Assembly: GCA_947498315.1 (NCBI GenBank)
Contig: CANMLD010000012.1
Coordinates: forward strand, 1-41,983
Length of the DNA: 41,983 nucleotides
Source: Pseudomonadota bacterium
GTDB taxonomy: Bacteria > Myxococcota_A > UBA9042 > GCA-2863065
Direction: 5' to 3'
Position 1 is the stretch's first letter. Every line of letters starts with the position of its first letter. The notes beneath the pieces are model-generated. The model searched no databases and was not told the DNA's origin. It saw nothing but the letters and a program-made list of their open reading frames with translations. Positions 7,828 to 16,429 of the stretch are shown here, piece by piece. Made by a program: the position numbers and the translations under genes.

Positions 7828-10170
7828 TCACTCGCACTTGGCGGCGACGCAGGCGTTCGAGCCGGTCGCTTCGCCGGCTTCGTTCTTCGCGGCGACACAG
7901 GTGGGGCCGGCGCCGGCGCCCGAGCAATCGCCGTCGGTCGAGCAGGTCGGCATGCAGCGGAGGTTCGCAGCGAGGCCGCTGCCGCCGATATTGGCGCAGG
8001 CGTAACCGTCAGTGCACTCGTCATCGGTACCGCAGGGCGTGCAGGGCTTGGTCTTGATGCAGAACTTGGCCGTGACGTTCTCGCCCGACGCGCGCTCGCG
8101 GAGGGTCTGGGTGTCGCAGACCATGTCCGGCGTGCCGCCCGAGCAGTCCGCGTCGACGTTGCACGGCTTGGAGCAGTAGCCCTCGCCGTCCTTCGCGTCC
8201 GCGTTGCAGTAGAGATCCTCGCAGCTGTTGGCAGCCGTCGGGGTCTCGCTCTCGACGTCGCACGACTCGCCGAGCTTCTTCAGGTACGGCTTGCCATCGG
8301 CGTCCATCGCGTCCACGCAGCGGTACTCGACGCCCGACGGGCCTGCCGCTCCGAAGAGGTGTGGGAGGGCGATACACGCCTCTTCCGAGTTGTCGCAGGC
8401 GTAGTCGCCCGAACAATCGTCAAGCGAGTCCGTGTCGCTCGAAGCGGCGCACAGCGGGACGTAGATGTTGTCCTTGGCGTCATCGAACGTGCCGCCGAGG
8501 CTGTAGAGGAGCGACTGGCAGAGCTGGTTCAGCTTGACCTCGGTGCCAGGCGGGGTGATGCCCTGCGCGCAATCGTCGGTCGAGCTGCAGAGCGCGGTAC
8601 AGATGCCGGCGCCCGAATCGAAGGTCGGCAGGCAGAAGCCTGACTTGCAGAAGATGCCGGTGTCGCCGCCGCAGAGCTCGCCCTCGTTTGCGCCTTCGGC
8701 CGCCGGCTTCGTGCAGTAGCCGATGCCGTCGTAGGCGCCGTTCTCGGTCCAAACCTGATAGAACTCGCAGGCTTCGCCGTTCGAGCAGTCCGCGTTCTTG
8801 AAGCACTCGGCCTTCGAACCCTCGACGCTGATGCAGAGGCCGTAGGCGTCAATCTCTTCGTCGGTCCCGTCTTCGTCGAAGTCATAAGTGGCTTCGTTGA
8901 CGTTGCAGAACATCGGGATGGTGCTGCCCTCGCACTGCGAGCTCGAGGTGCAGAGGGTGCTGCAGGTGTCGTTGCCGAGGCAGAGGCCCTTGCAGGCCTT
9001 GCCCGGGACGTCGTCCGTCGGGTCGCCGTCGCACGCTTCGCCGACCGCGACCGCGCCGGCCGGAGTCGCCGCGCAGCTGTTCTCGAACTGGAACGCCGCG
9101 CCGTCCTCGCCGTTGCCGCCGAGGTTGCAGGCCGAATCGCCGGGGCAGTCGATGTTCGAGTCGCAGAGCTTGCCCAGGCAGATGTCGCCCGTCAGGGTCT
9201 CGCCGAGGGGGATGTCTTTCTCGCAGGTCATGAAGGTGCCGCCGCAATCCGCGTTCTCGACGCAGAAACCCGAACAGCTACCGTTGTTGAGGCAGAGGTT
9301 CGACTTGCAGCCGACGAGGTCGCCGTTGGCCGGGTCCTCGTTGCAGTACTCGCCCGCGTCCACCGAGCCGGCGATCGCCGTGGCGCAACGCTTCTGGTTT
9401 TGGCCGTTCACGTAGAGGAGCTGGCAGCCCTCACCCGACGGGCACTCGCTGTCGGCGTTGCACGGCTTGAAGGTCGTGCCGGCCTGGCAGGTGCGGAGGC
9501 TGCCCTGGGCAGGGTCGGCGTTCTGGATGCAGTACCAAGTGGCGCCGTAGGGGTTGCCTTCGACGGGGTCGGCGCAGTCGCTGGCGACGGCGTCCGGATC
9601 TTCGATGCCGTCCGGGTTGGCGGCGCCGCTCCAGTCTACGCTGTCCTTCTTCAATTCGCAGTTGAGGGTGCAGACGGAGCCGAAGCAGTAGCCGTTGTCG
9701 CACTGCGCGTGGAGGCACGACGGGTAGCCGGCGGTCTCGGGGGTGCACGTCGCGGTGTCGCCGCAGGCTTCACCGAACTGCTTGAGCGGGGCGGGCGGGG
9801 GCTCACAGGTTCGCTTCACCTGGTCGCAGATGTCGCCGCCGGTGCAGGTGCCGCATTCGCCGCCGCAGCCGTTCGAGCCGCACTCCCATCCGGCCGCACA
9901 GAAGGGCTCGCAGGGACCATCCGTGCCGACGGTGCCGTCGGTGCCTTCAGCGTCGTCGGTCGAGTCAGACCCGTCTGCGGTGCCAGTGGTGCCGCAGAGG
10001 CCGTCGGAGCCATCGGTAGAGTCGGTCGAGTCCGTGGTGCCGTCGGTCGCTTCCGTGCCCGTCGTCCCGTCATCGCCGTCGCTGCTGCTCGTATCGCTCT
10101 CGCAGCTGAGTACCAAAGCGCTGCCGAACAGCAACGCCAACTTCAATCCGCTCGTGGTGAACATTCGCAT
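7828..10170 (-). CDS. large cysteine-rich surface lipoprotein
   Basis: This 780-residue protein begins with a lipoprotein signal peptide ending LVLSC (lipidated Cys at 23). A low-complexity stalk of S, T, D, G and E follows (about 24-95). Then comes about 680 residues of irregular Cys-rich repeats of the type C-x(2)-D-x-D-C-x(2)-G-x(2)-C, for example CSSTDDCAQG and CNVDADCSGG. Such repeats probably form many small disulphide-bonded knots in an exported protein; the architecture is characteristic of Myxococcota and resembles outer-surface lipoproteins. No enzymatic domain is visible. It is a single gene with its own upstream region (10171-10483) and hairpins behind it. Specific function unknown. 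Confidence 0.85.
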   Translation of the reverse strand: MRMFTTSGLKLALLFGSALVLSCESDTSSSDGDDGTTGTEATDGTTDSTDSTDGSDGLCGTTGTADGSDSTDDAEGTDGTVGTDGPCEPFCAAGWECGSNGCGGECGTCTGGDICDQVKRTCEPPPAPLKQFGEACGDTATCTPETAGYPSCLHAQCDNGYCFGSVCTLNCELKKDSVDWSGAANPDGIEDPDAVASDCADPVEGNPYGATWYCIQNADPAQGSLRTCQAGTTFKPCNADSECPSGEGCQLLYVNGQNQKRCATAIAGSVDAGEYCNEDPANGDLVGCKSNLCLNNGSCSGFCVENADCGGTFMTCEKDIPLGETLTGDICLGKLCDSNIDCPGDSACNLGGNGEDGAAFQFENSCAATPAGAVAVGEACDGDPTDDVPGKACKGLCLGNDTCSTLCTSSSQCEGSTIPMFCNVNEATYDFDEDGTDEEIDAYGLCISVEGSKAECFKNADCSNGEACEFYQVWTENGAYDGIGYCTKPAAEGANEGELCGGDTGIFCKSGFCLPTFDSGAGICTALCSSTDDCAQGITPPGTEVKLNQLCQSLLYSLGGTFDDAKDNIYVPLCAASSDTDSLDDCSGDYACDNSEEACIALPHLFGAAGPSGVEYRCVDAMDADGKPYLKKLGESCDVESETPTAANSCEDLYCNADAKDGEGYCSKPCNVDADCSGGTPDMVCDTQTLRERASGENVTAKFCIKTKPCTPCGTDDECTDGYACANIGGSGLAANLRCMPTCSTDGDCSGAGAGPTCVAAKNEAGEATGSNACVAAKCE

Positions 10171-10242
10171 CTTCCGCTTCCTCCATCATCGTCGTCAGCG
10201 CCGCTCCGCCCACTCGGGAGTGACGACGGTACGACAGGGCAT

Positions 10243-10277
10243 GGCCAGCGCTCGAAACGTCGACGCTGGCGCTGGCC
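10243..10277. promoter_or_regulatory. inverted repeat upstream of the Cys-rich lipoprotein gene
   Basis: GGCCAGCGC (10243-10251) pairs perfectly with GCGCTGGCC (10269-10277) across 17 nt. It lies 73 nt before the lipoprotein start on the minus strand. It may be an operator or leader hairpin. The rest of the 313-nt gap 10171-10483 holds nothing I can name except the hairpin at 10435-10459. Confidence 0.35.
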
Positions 10278-10434
10278 AGTTTATCTGTCACAAAGCGATC
10301 TCCGGGAGTTTACCCGGCCGCCATGAAGCGGGGGAGGCTACAGAGTCGACTACGACGCTGTCAACGAGTTTTCCGGCGCTCGCGGTACATGCAGTGTGGC
10401 CCGCGGCGCCTCCAGGCCATCGCGCCCTAGTGGA

Positions 10435-10459
10435 CCGAATGTTCAGTGCTGACATTCGG
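10435..10459 (-). terminator. hairpin downstream of the GroES-like gene
   Basis: CCGAATGT (10435-10442) and ACATTCGG (10452-10459) form a perfect 8-bp stem, and the loop itself contains CAG/CTG, so the palindrome is almost continuous. It is 24 nt after the GroES-like stop. No U-tract follows, so it could be a terminator or a 3' stabilising hairpin. Confidence 0.45.
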
Positions 10460-10483
10460 GGCCAGCCGCGTCGTTGACTCGCC

Positions 10484-10855
10484 TCAGTGCGTCTCGTCCA
10501 TCGGGACCTCTTCGACGGTGGCCAGCACCTCTTTGACGAGGAGGATCCGGAGGTCGTCATCCCACGGGACCTTGATCCCCGCCGTCTTCGGGAAGAGCAC
10601 GAACGCGCCGCAAGGCACGCCGGAGACGTTGTGGCCAAGGCCTTCCTTGTTTTCTTCGTCGTCGTCGTCGTCGTCGGGTCGGGCGCGTGCGACTTCGATG
10701 ACCTCCGCGTAGAGCGCCTCAGCGAGGCCGTCCCTGGCTCCAGGGGGCAGGAAGAGCCCCGATTCATGTAGGTCCGCGCTCTTCTGAACGCGCACGAGGA
10801 CCCTCGGCCCGACGGGCTGAATGTGACGGACGATTCGTTTGGGTGGGCTGATCAT
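10484..10855 (-). CDS. divergent GroES-like co-chaperonin protein
   Basis: The protein keeps the GroES fold landmarks: IQPVGPRVLVRVQKSADLHE at the start, ESGLFLPPGARDGLAEALYA in the mobile-loop region, AEVIEVARA, and the closing PKTAGIKVPWDDDLRILLVKE plus EVLATVEE. At about 123 residues it is longer than GroES (~97). The excess includes a run of six Asp and two Glu, encoded partly by a short GTC-type triplet run near 10658-10676, at the place of the roof hairpin. No groEL lies nearby. ATG 10855 is preferred over the in-frame GTG at 10864 because GAGG precedes it. It is the last gene of the ECF operon, 64 nt after the aminopeptidase. It could assist a GroEL paralogue or have lost chaperonin binding. 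Confidence 0.75.
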   Translation of the reverse strand: MISPPKRIVRHIQPVGPRVLVRVQKSADLHESGLFLPPGARDGLAEALYAEVIEVARARPDDDDDDEENKEGLGHNVSGVPCGAFVLFPKTAGIKVPWDDDLRILLVKEVLATVEEVPMDETH

Positions 10856-10919
10856 GTCCCTCACTTTCGGTGCAAAGCGGATTCATTTAGGCAAAGTTCA
10901 ACGAGTAGACTCCAGAAGC

Positions 10920-13517
10920 TCAAGCTCCCGGCGGGACCGGCAGGCGGTCGACCCGATCGCGGATGGCGAGCAGATCGGTTCGGAGCTTGAACAGGTCGTC
11001 GCGCACGCCCGCGCCAGAGCCGAAGGCGGCATCGAGCTTGCGTTCGACGGCGCGTCTCGCTTCCGCAGCGCGTCGATGCACACGGCCATCCGCCCCCGCG
11101 CGGTCGACGCGTTCCACGAGACCGAGGCTCTCGCTGCCGCCGAGGGCCTCGAGCGCCGCCAAGACGGCGAGCTGAATCCGGTAGTTCTCGTCCGAGGCCA
11201 GGCTCTCGAGCTCGTCGAGGACGTGCTGTCTCGTCTTCGGGACATCGCGCCCGAGTCGCCCGAGCGCAGAGATCGCTGCTGCACGAACGAGCGTCGTGTA
11301 CGCCCGTCGGCAACGCTGGCGTAGCGGGTCCACCGACCTTTCGCTTCGTAGGTGAGCCAGGCCCGCGATGGCGCCGGCAGCGATGACGTCGTTGAAGCTC
11401 GGCCTATCGAGCGCCGCTTCGAGAGTCGGGTAGGCGGCGTCGAGGGCCGTCCGAGCGTAGGCGGTGACGGCTTCGGCTTCGACGAAGTAGCTCGGGTCGC
11501 CGCTCCGGGCGATGGGTTCGAGCGCCGTCGCTGCCGCCCCATCTCCGCGGAACTCACCGAGTGCGGCGACGATCCCACGTCGGGCCTTCGGGTGGGCTTC
11601 GGTGGTGAGCGCCGCGATCAGGAGGTCGCGAGTGGATGGCGTACGGAGCTCGGCCAACTGCTTCGCGGCCTCCTTTCGGACTCCCCAGAACGGGTCGGTG
11701 CGCAACGTGCGGGAGAGCAGCTCGGCGGCCTTGGGTCCGCCCCGTCCGGTGACGGCCTTCAGGAGTTCGATGCGCCGTGCCACGCTTACGGCCTTCGTCG
11801 CCGCGAGGGCGCGGTCGAGGAGCAGGAGCGGCAAATTGGGAGTCAGCTCACCGAGGAGGGTGTAGTCCGGGTCGAGCACGATGAACTCGGGCGTGATGAC
11901 GTCGCCGAGGACGACCGAGATTGGACCCTGATCGAGCGTTACCGGGAAGCGTCGAGTCACGCCGGCTACGCCGACGAGGATCTCGGTCGTGATGGGGCAG
12001 TGGATACCGCCTTTGACGTCGATTCGAACGACGGCCGGCCCCTTGCCTGTCAACAAGGTCCATGAGAGCTGCGGGTAGCCGGTGCGCTCCACCCACTGTT
12101 CGAAGAAGCCGGAGAGCCGGGTGCCTGTCGCGTCTTCGATGGCGCGGCGGAAGTCGTGGGTCTCTGCCTGGCTGTGTCGGAACCGATCGAGCCACACTTT
12201 GACGGCCGAGCGGAAGCTCGACTCCCCGAGGCGCACCCGCAACATGTGCAGTATCCACGCGCCCTTGTGATAGAGGTGTTTGTCGAAGAGGTCCACGGGT
12301 TCGCTGTAGTCGCGGGCGACGATGGGGCGGCGATAGCGGCTGCGATCTTCTTCGTAGTAGCCGCGTGCCAGATCGAGCAGCTCGTAGTCGAACTCTTCCT
12401 GCCCGAGATGGTGGCGCTGATAGAGGCAATCGAAGTAGGTCGCGAAGCCTTCGTTCAGCCAAGCGTGCGCCCATTCGCGGCAGGTGACGAGGTCGCCGAA
12501 CCACTGGTGGGCCAGTTCGTGGGCGATGAGGCTGTCGGCCGTGTAGTCGAGTGCTGCACGCTCGTCGAAGAGCACGTTGTCGGTTACGGTCGTGAGAGTC
12601 GTATTCTCCATGCCGCCGAAGACGAACTCGCTCACCGCGACCTGGCCGTAACGAGGCCACGCGTACGGTACGCCGATGAAGTCCTCGAAGAACCGAATCA
12701 TGTCACGGGTTTGCCCGAAGGCACGTTGGGCGTCCGCGGCGCGGCCGGGTAAGTGATACCAGGCCACCTCAGCGCCACCTTGCGCAGATCCGTCTTCCGG
12801 ATCGACGTGCTCTTCGAAGGGACCCACGACCAACGTCACCAGATACGCCGGGACGGGGCTGTCCATATGCCACGTCGTGATGGCTCGCCCTGGGAGGTGG
12901 CTCGCCCGGGGCTCACCGTCGCGCACGCCGTTCGACAGGGCCTTCAGTGTCGCATCGGCGGTGATCGCGACCGAGGTCGTCATCTTCACGCCCGGGTCGT
13001 CTATGCAGGGGAACCAGTAGGGCGCGTCGTCGTCTTGATTCTGCGTCCAGGCGTGTGGAGGGCGATCGGGCAACGCCTCCGAAGGTTCGATGAAGTAGAG
13101 CCCGAGGCGCGGACCGCGGGCGGCGTAACGCACAACGATCGTTCGGGTGTCGCCCCGTACCATCGGTGCAAAGGGGACTGCGAAGGGGACTGTCAGCGTC
13201 ATGCCGTCGTAGACGAACGATACCGGCTCGGCGACTCCCTCCACATGGACGGATTGAACCTCGAGGTCTCGCGCGTCGAGCTCGACCGCGCTCGCTGACT
13301 CAGCGACGCACGCGAGCACGAGGGTGGCGTTGCCTTCGAGGGTGTGACGAGCGAGATCGAGCGAGACGTCGAGGTGCACGTGCCTCGGAAGCACGGGACG
13401 GTCCTTCGGATGTTTGGCTCGTTCACCCGGCAGCGCGAAGGGGAGGGGTTCACCGCGCTTGACGTTCAAGAAGGCTTCGACCGACGCCACATGGCGCCAG
13501 CAGTAATCCGCTCGCAT
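10920..13517 (-). CDS. M1 family zinc aminopeptidase with C-terminal HEAT repeats
   Basis: The 865-residue protein is a gluzincin. The N-terminal saddle domain is followed by the substrate-binding motif GGMENT (301-306), the zinc motif HELAH (333-337) and the third ligand in NEGFA (E356). A conserved Tyr-containing stretch follows with DLFDKHLYHKGAWILHMLR. After about residue 560 the chain becomes helical repeats with Ala/Leu/Arg periodicity typical of HEAT/PBS-lyase repeats (for example DPFWGVRKEAAKQLAEL and RSVDPLRQRCRR). There is no signal peptide, so a cytosolic peptidase is likely. It lies in the ECF operon between a crotonase and the GroES-like gene. Confidence 0.92.
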   Translation of the reverse strand: MRADYCWRHVASVEAFLNVKRGEPLPFALPGERAKHPKDRPVLPRHVHLDVSLDLARHTLEGNATLVLACVAESASAVELDARDLEVQSVHVEGVAEPVSFVYDGMTLTVPFAVPFAPMVRGDTRTIVVRYAARGPRLGLYFIEPSEALPDRPPHAWTQNQDDDAPYWFPCIDDPGVKMTTSVAITADATLKALSNGVRDGEPRASHLPGRAITTWHMDSPVPAYLVTLVVGPFEEHVDPEDGSAQGGAEVAWYHLPGRAADAQRAFGQTRDMIRFFEDFIGVPYAWPRYGQVAVSEFVFGGMENTTLTTVTDNVLFDERAALDYTADSLIAHELAHQWFGDLVTCREWAHAWLNEGFATYFDCLYQRHHLGQEEFDYELLDLARGYYEEDRSRYRRPIVARDYSEPVDLFDKHLYHKGAWILHMLRVRLGESSFRSAVKVWLDRFRHSQAETHDFRRAIEDATGTRLSGFFEQWVERTGYPQLSWTLLTGKGPAVVRIDVKGGIHCPITTEILVGVAGVTRRFPVTLDQGPISVVLGDVITPEFIVLDPDYTLLGELTPNLPLLLLDRALAATKAVSVARRIELLKAVTGRGGPKAAELLSRTLRTDPFWGVRKEAAKQLAELRTPSTRDLLIAALTTEAHPKARRGIVAALGEFRGDGAAATALEPIARSGDPSYFVEAEAVTAYARTALDAAYPTLEAALDRPSFNDVIAAGAIAGLAHLRSERSVDPLRQRCRRAYTTLVRAAAISALGRLGRDVPKTRQHVLDELESLASDENYRIQLAVLAALEALGGSESLGLVERVDRAGADGRVHRRAAEARRAVERKLDAAFGSGAGVRDDLFKLRTDLLAIRDRVDRLPVPPGA

Positions 13518-13613
13518 TTCGGGGGCTCTCCGCTCGCCAGGGCCATGAGGGTGAAGCGACGTGGTGAGGAGGCGATGCTGCTCGTCCCTCGCGCGTCCGC
13601 TACACCCTCGACG

Positions 13614-14438
13614 TCAGCGCCCCCGAAAGTTCGGTGAACGCTTCTCTCGAAACGCAGCCAGCCCCTCTTCAGCGTCCGCCGCGCCGAACGTGAGCGCCTG
13701 CGCGAGGGCTTCCGTGTCGGCTGTACGGTGGACGTCGAGCGAGATCGCTCGATGGATGGCCGCCTTCGTCCATCGTACCACCGCTGGGGCGCCGGCGGCG
13801 AGTCGCTCAGCGAGCCCAATGGCCTCTGCCAGCAGCTCGGCGGCCGGGACGCATCGATAGGCGAGGCCCCAGGCCTCGGCATCGCGGCCAGAGACGGCGT
13901 CTCCTAGCATCAGCATCGCCTTCGCACGGGCGAGGCCGACGAGTGCGGGTAAGGTCTCCGTGAGCGCCATGCCAGGGTGAACGCCGAGCTTCACGAAAGG
14001 AGCGAGGAAGCGGCTCTCTGGAGTGCAGACCCGGAAGTCGCAGACGGCGGCGAGACCGAGGCCACCTCCCACAGCGGCACCGTTCACGGCCGCGACCGTC
14101 GGCAGGGGGAGGTCGACGAGCGCCAGGAACGCGGCGTAGACAGCACGAAGGCGTTCTGCCTCGCCGGGTGGGCCACCGAGGCTCATCGGGACCCCGGGCA
14201 GCTCGCCTGAACCGAGGTCGGCGCCGGCGCAGAAGTGGTCGCCTTCGCCAGTGAGGACGAGCGCTCGGATGGTGGGATCGGCGCGCGCGGCCGCGATGGC
14301 GTCGGTAAAGCCCGCCATCAGCTCAGGCGACATGACGTTACGAGGAGGTCGATTGAAGCGAATGAGGGCGACGGCGGACGACGGACGCTCCCAGAGGACC
14401 GCTGGCGCCGTTGCTAACGGCGCCTCAGCGTTGCTCAT
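13614..14438 (-). CDS. crotonase-fold protein lacking both hydratase glutamates
   Basis: Crotonase family features are clear: NRPPRNVMSPELM, DHFCAGADLG and the second oxyanion segment NGAAVGGGLGLAAVCDFRV. Where hydratases have Glu in GGxELA this protein has Gly (GGGLGLA), and the GQPE position reads LAPF, followed by VKLGVHPGMALTETLP. It therefore should not be a standard enoyl-CoA hydratase; an isomerase, thioesterase or decarboxylase-like role is possible. ATG 14438 is preferred over 14453. It overlaps the end of the upstream membrane-protein gene by 14 nt, so the two are translationally linked within the ECF operon. Confidence 0.85.
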   Translation of the reverse strand: MSNAEAPLATAPAVLWERPSSAVALIRFNRPPRNVMSPELMAGFTDAIAAARADPTIRALVLTGEGDHFCAGADLGSGELPGVPMSLGGPPGEAERLRAVYAAFLALVDLPLPTVAAVNGAAVGGGLGLAAVCDFRVCTPESRFLAPFVKLGVHPGMALTETLPALVGLARAKAMLMLGDAVSGRDAEAWGLAYRCVPAAELLAEAIGLAERLAAGAPAVVRWTKAAIHRAISLDVHRTADTEALAQALTFGAADAEEGLAAFREKRSPNFRGR

Positions 14439-14979
14439 GCGCCCATTCCTCATGCGCAGCGCGACCCGCCCCCGGTGCCTCGCTGCCGCGTCTCAACGGC
14501 CGGTAGTCCTGTGCGGCGACCTCGAGGAAGGCTCCTATCCCGGTCAGGAGCCCGCCCGTGAAGACGAGCCAGCCGAACACGGGGATGACTGCGACTGAGA
14601 ACAGGATGAGGGTCCCGACAGCGAGGCTGGCGAGCCGGTTCGGCTTCGGGCGTTCGGCCAGCAGCAGCACGCGATAGCCGACTTCGGTCGCCACGGCGCC
14701 GAGGCCTGCAAGGGAGACGACGAGCAGCCCCACTAGGATGGCGAGCGCCGCCACGTTTCCGAGGGCGCCGTCTACGAGCGCGAGAAGCGCCGCTAGCAAG
14801 ACGCAGTTGATGGTGAAGACAACACCCCAGGTGAAGCAGCGGCGCATCCCTGAACGGGCGGCCCGACGCTCGCGATCGACTAGCGACGGAGCCGCCGCAG
14901 CGATGAGCGTCATCGCCGCCATAGAGCTGCTCACGACAACGAGATAGGTCGCGACCCTAATGAGCCACTCGGCGGCCAT
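14425..14979 (-). CDS. four-helix membrane protein of the ECF operon
   Basis: This 184-residue protein has about four hydrophobic helices: IRVATYLVVVSSSMAAMTLI, FTWGVVFTINCVLLAALLAL, ALAILVGLLVVSLAGLGAVA, and LAVGTLILFSVAVIPVFGWL extending to GGLLTGIGAFLEV. Polar Arg-rich segments alternate with them, and the tail is charged. I do not recognise a family. It starts 5 nt after the anti-sigma gene ends and overlaps the crotonase start, so it is firmly inside the operon. It could be a second membrane component of the sensing unit; this is inference from position only. Confidence 0.75.
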   Translation of the reverse strand: MAAEWLIRVATYLVVVSSSMAAMTLIAAAAPSLVDRERRAARSGMRRCFTWGVVFTINCVLLAALLALVDGALGNVAALAILVGLLVVSLAGLGAVATEVGYRVLLLAERPKPNRLASLAVGTLILFSVAVIPVFGWLVFTGGLLTGIGAFLEVAAQDYRPLRRGSEAPGAGRAAHEEWAHEQR

Positions 14980-14984
14980 AGGGT

Positions 14985-15545
14985 CTATTCCACCGTCTTG
15001 CGGGCGCGCCGATAAGCACGAACCGCGAAGGCGATGTTGAGGCCCGTCGCCAAGACGGCGCATGCGGCCAAGATCGGCAACGCGCGACCTGGGGCGACCG
15101 TCTCCCAGAGGTCGCTGATCCCGTGGCTCAAGACGCCGAGGAAGCCAAGCGCTTGATCGAGGAAGCCGGTCAACGCGCGGGCATGCCAAGGCGCGTCCGT
15201 CCGTGCGTCTTGAGTGCCGAGGACGACGGCGGCGAGGACCATGAAGAGCCCAGCGGCACCGAAGACCTGCCAAAGGGGAGGCATCCGATCGCGCGTCGTC
15301 TCGACGTCGGCACGAATCTCGTTCATCACGCGGCCGACGAAGCTGGGCGACGCGTCGATGCTCGCGCCCCGATCGAGTGCGTTCGCAACGGTGCGCAAGG
15401 CTCCGGCACGCGGCAGGCACTCTTGGCAGTGGCCGACATGGTCGTCTATCAAGAGTCGCAGCGTGCCCGGTTCGCCGGACTCGAGCCCCTCCACCATCAG
15501 ATCGGGCAGGGTGTCGCAGTGGGCGGCCACCTTATTCGAGTTCAT
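14985..15545 (-). CDS. zinc-binding anti-sigma factor (ZAS-type), membrane anchored
   Basis: Residues 30-45 carry the anti-sigma zinc motif H-x3-C-x2-C (H36, C40, C43, within DDHVGHCQECLP). Two hydrophobic segments follow, about 92-112 (VFGAAGLFMVLAAVVLG) and 158-178 (ILAACAVLATGLNIAFAV), separated by a region that would be periplasmic. The arrangement of sigma factor then ZAS anti-sigma is the standard ECF pair: the cytosolic zinc domain holds the sigma factor until a membrane or redox signal releases it. It starts 54 nt after the sigma gene. The signal is not visible. Confidence 0.85.
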   Translation of the reverse strand: MNSNKVAAHCDTLPDLMVEGLESGEPGTLRLLIDDHVGHCQECLPRAGALRTVANALDRGASIDASPSFVGRVMNEIRADVETTRDRMPPLWQVFGAAGLFMVLAAVVLGTQDARTDAPWHARALTGFLDQALGFLGVLSHGISDLWETVAPGRALPILAACAVLATGLNIAFAVRAYRRARKTVE

Positions 15546-15599
15546 GAGAGGCGGGCTCCTTGCCTTCGAGGGGCAGTTCGTCGGTCCACTCGTTCGGAA

Positions 15600-16142
15600 T
15601 CAGACGACATCACCGAGGATGTGTCTGAGCGCAGAGCGCGCGCGAGAGATGCGGGACTTGATGGTGCCGAGCGGCAAGGAAAGGGTCTCGGCGACCTCTT
15701 CGTAGTCGTATCCGAGCATGAAGCGTAGCCGCAGGATCTCGCGGGTCTCCTCGGGGAGTGTCCCGATGCCGGCTTCGAGTCGAACGAGAACCTGCCGAGC
15801 AGCCGCCTGGTCAGCAGGGGTGCTGCCTTCCCCTGGCGTGAGGTCATCGACCTCGAAAGGCACTTCGTTTCGCCGAGCTCGGCTCTTGTAGTGATCTCGG
15901 ATTCGATTCGCCGTGATCGCCATGAGCCACGGCCCGAAGCGGCGACTTGGCTCGAAACGGCTGAGCGAGCGGTAGGCACGAACGAAGACTTCCTGTGCGA
16001 GATCTTCGGCTTGCGCGCCGTCTCGCAGGGCGCGGTTTGCCATGGCGATGACGCGGGATTGGTGGCGGCCGACGAGCTGGGCGAACGCGCTGCGGTCCCC
16101 GCCGAGGCAGTCGGCCACGAGCTCTTCGTCGCTACGGTCCAA
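15600..16142 (-). CDS. ECF (group 4) RNA polymerase sigma factor
   Basis: The 180-residue protein consists of sigma region 2 (about 8-90; DLAQEVFVRAYRSLSRFEP and FGPWLMAITANRIRDHYKSR) and region 4 (about 120-175; LPEETREILRLRFMLGYDYE and LSLPLGTIKSRISRARSALR), with no region 3 or 1.1. It resembles SigE/RpoE-type stress factors. The start appears to be TTG at 16142, preceded at 6 nt by AGGTGG on the minus strand; a non-ATG start may keep its level low. It heads a likely six-gene operon that runs down to the GroES-like gene. Confidence 0.93.
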   Translation of the reverse strand: MDRSDEELVADCLGGDRSAFAQLVGRHQSRVIAMANRALRDGAQAEDLAQEVFVRAYRSLSRFEPSRRFGPWLMAITANRIRDHYKSRARRNEVPFEVDDLTPGEGSTPADQAAARQVLVRLEAGIGTLPEETREILRLRFMLGYDYEEVAETLSLPLGTIKSRISRARSALRHILGDVV

Positions 16143-16257
16143 CGGAGGCCACCTGCGGAGGTGACGAGGGACACCGTCGTCCGGCCCGCCAGTTGCGCAT
16201 GGCGTCGTGAGCTCGCGTGAGAGTGAGTTTTAAGGTAGTCCATTGCGTTTCCTGGAT

Positions 16258-16286
16258 GTCTACCTCTGGCAGTCGCAACCGGTTCC
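16258..16286 (-). promoter_or_regulatory. candidate ECF-type autoregulatory promoter
   Basis: On the minus strand, GGAACC (16281-16286) is followed 17 nt later by GTAGAC (16258-16263), about 115 nt before the sigma gene. GGAAC boxes are typical -35 elements of ECF promoters, and such operons are usually self-activated. The -10 match is weak, so this is only a candidate. Confidence 0.3.
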
Positions 16287-16429
16287 GTCCAAAACCCATC
16301 CCTACTGCGGACCAGCGAGCCCGAGCGATCGGCCGACTCTGGCGGGCTCCAGAAAGGCGGACCGATTCGACCAGCACGCGACGCAGGGCTTTTTGGGGTA
16401 AGTCCACGCTCCTTTGATACCTTGTCTGG

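Noticed and set aside
9400-10326. A 308-residue plus-strand open frame opposite the Cys-rich lipoprotein
   Set aside because: Its low-complexity Ala/Val/Gly/Arg content mirrors the repetitive gene on the other strand, which has a clear lipobox.
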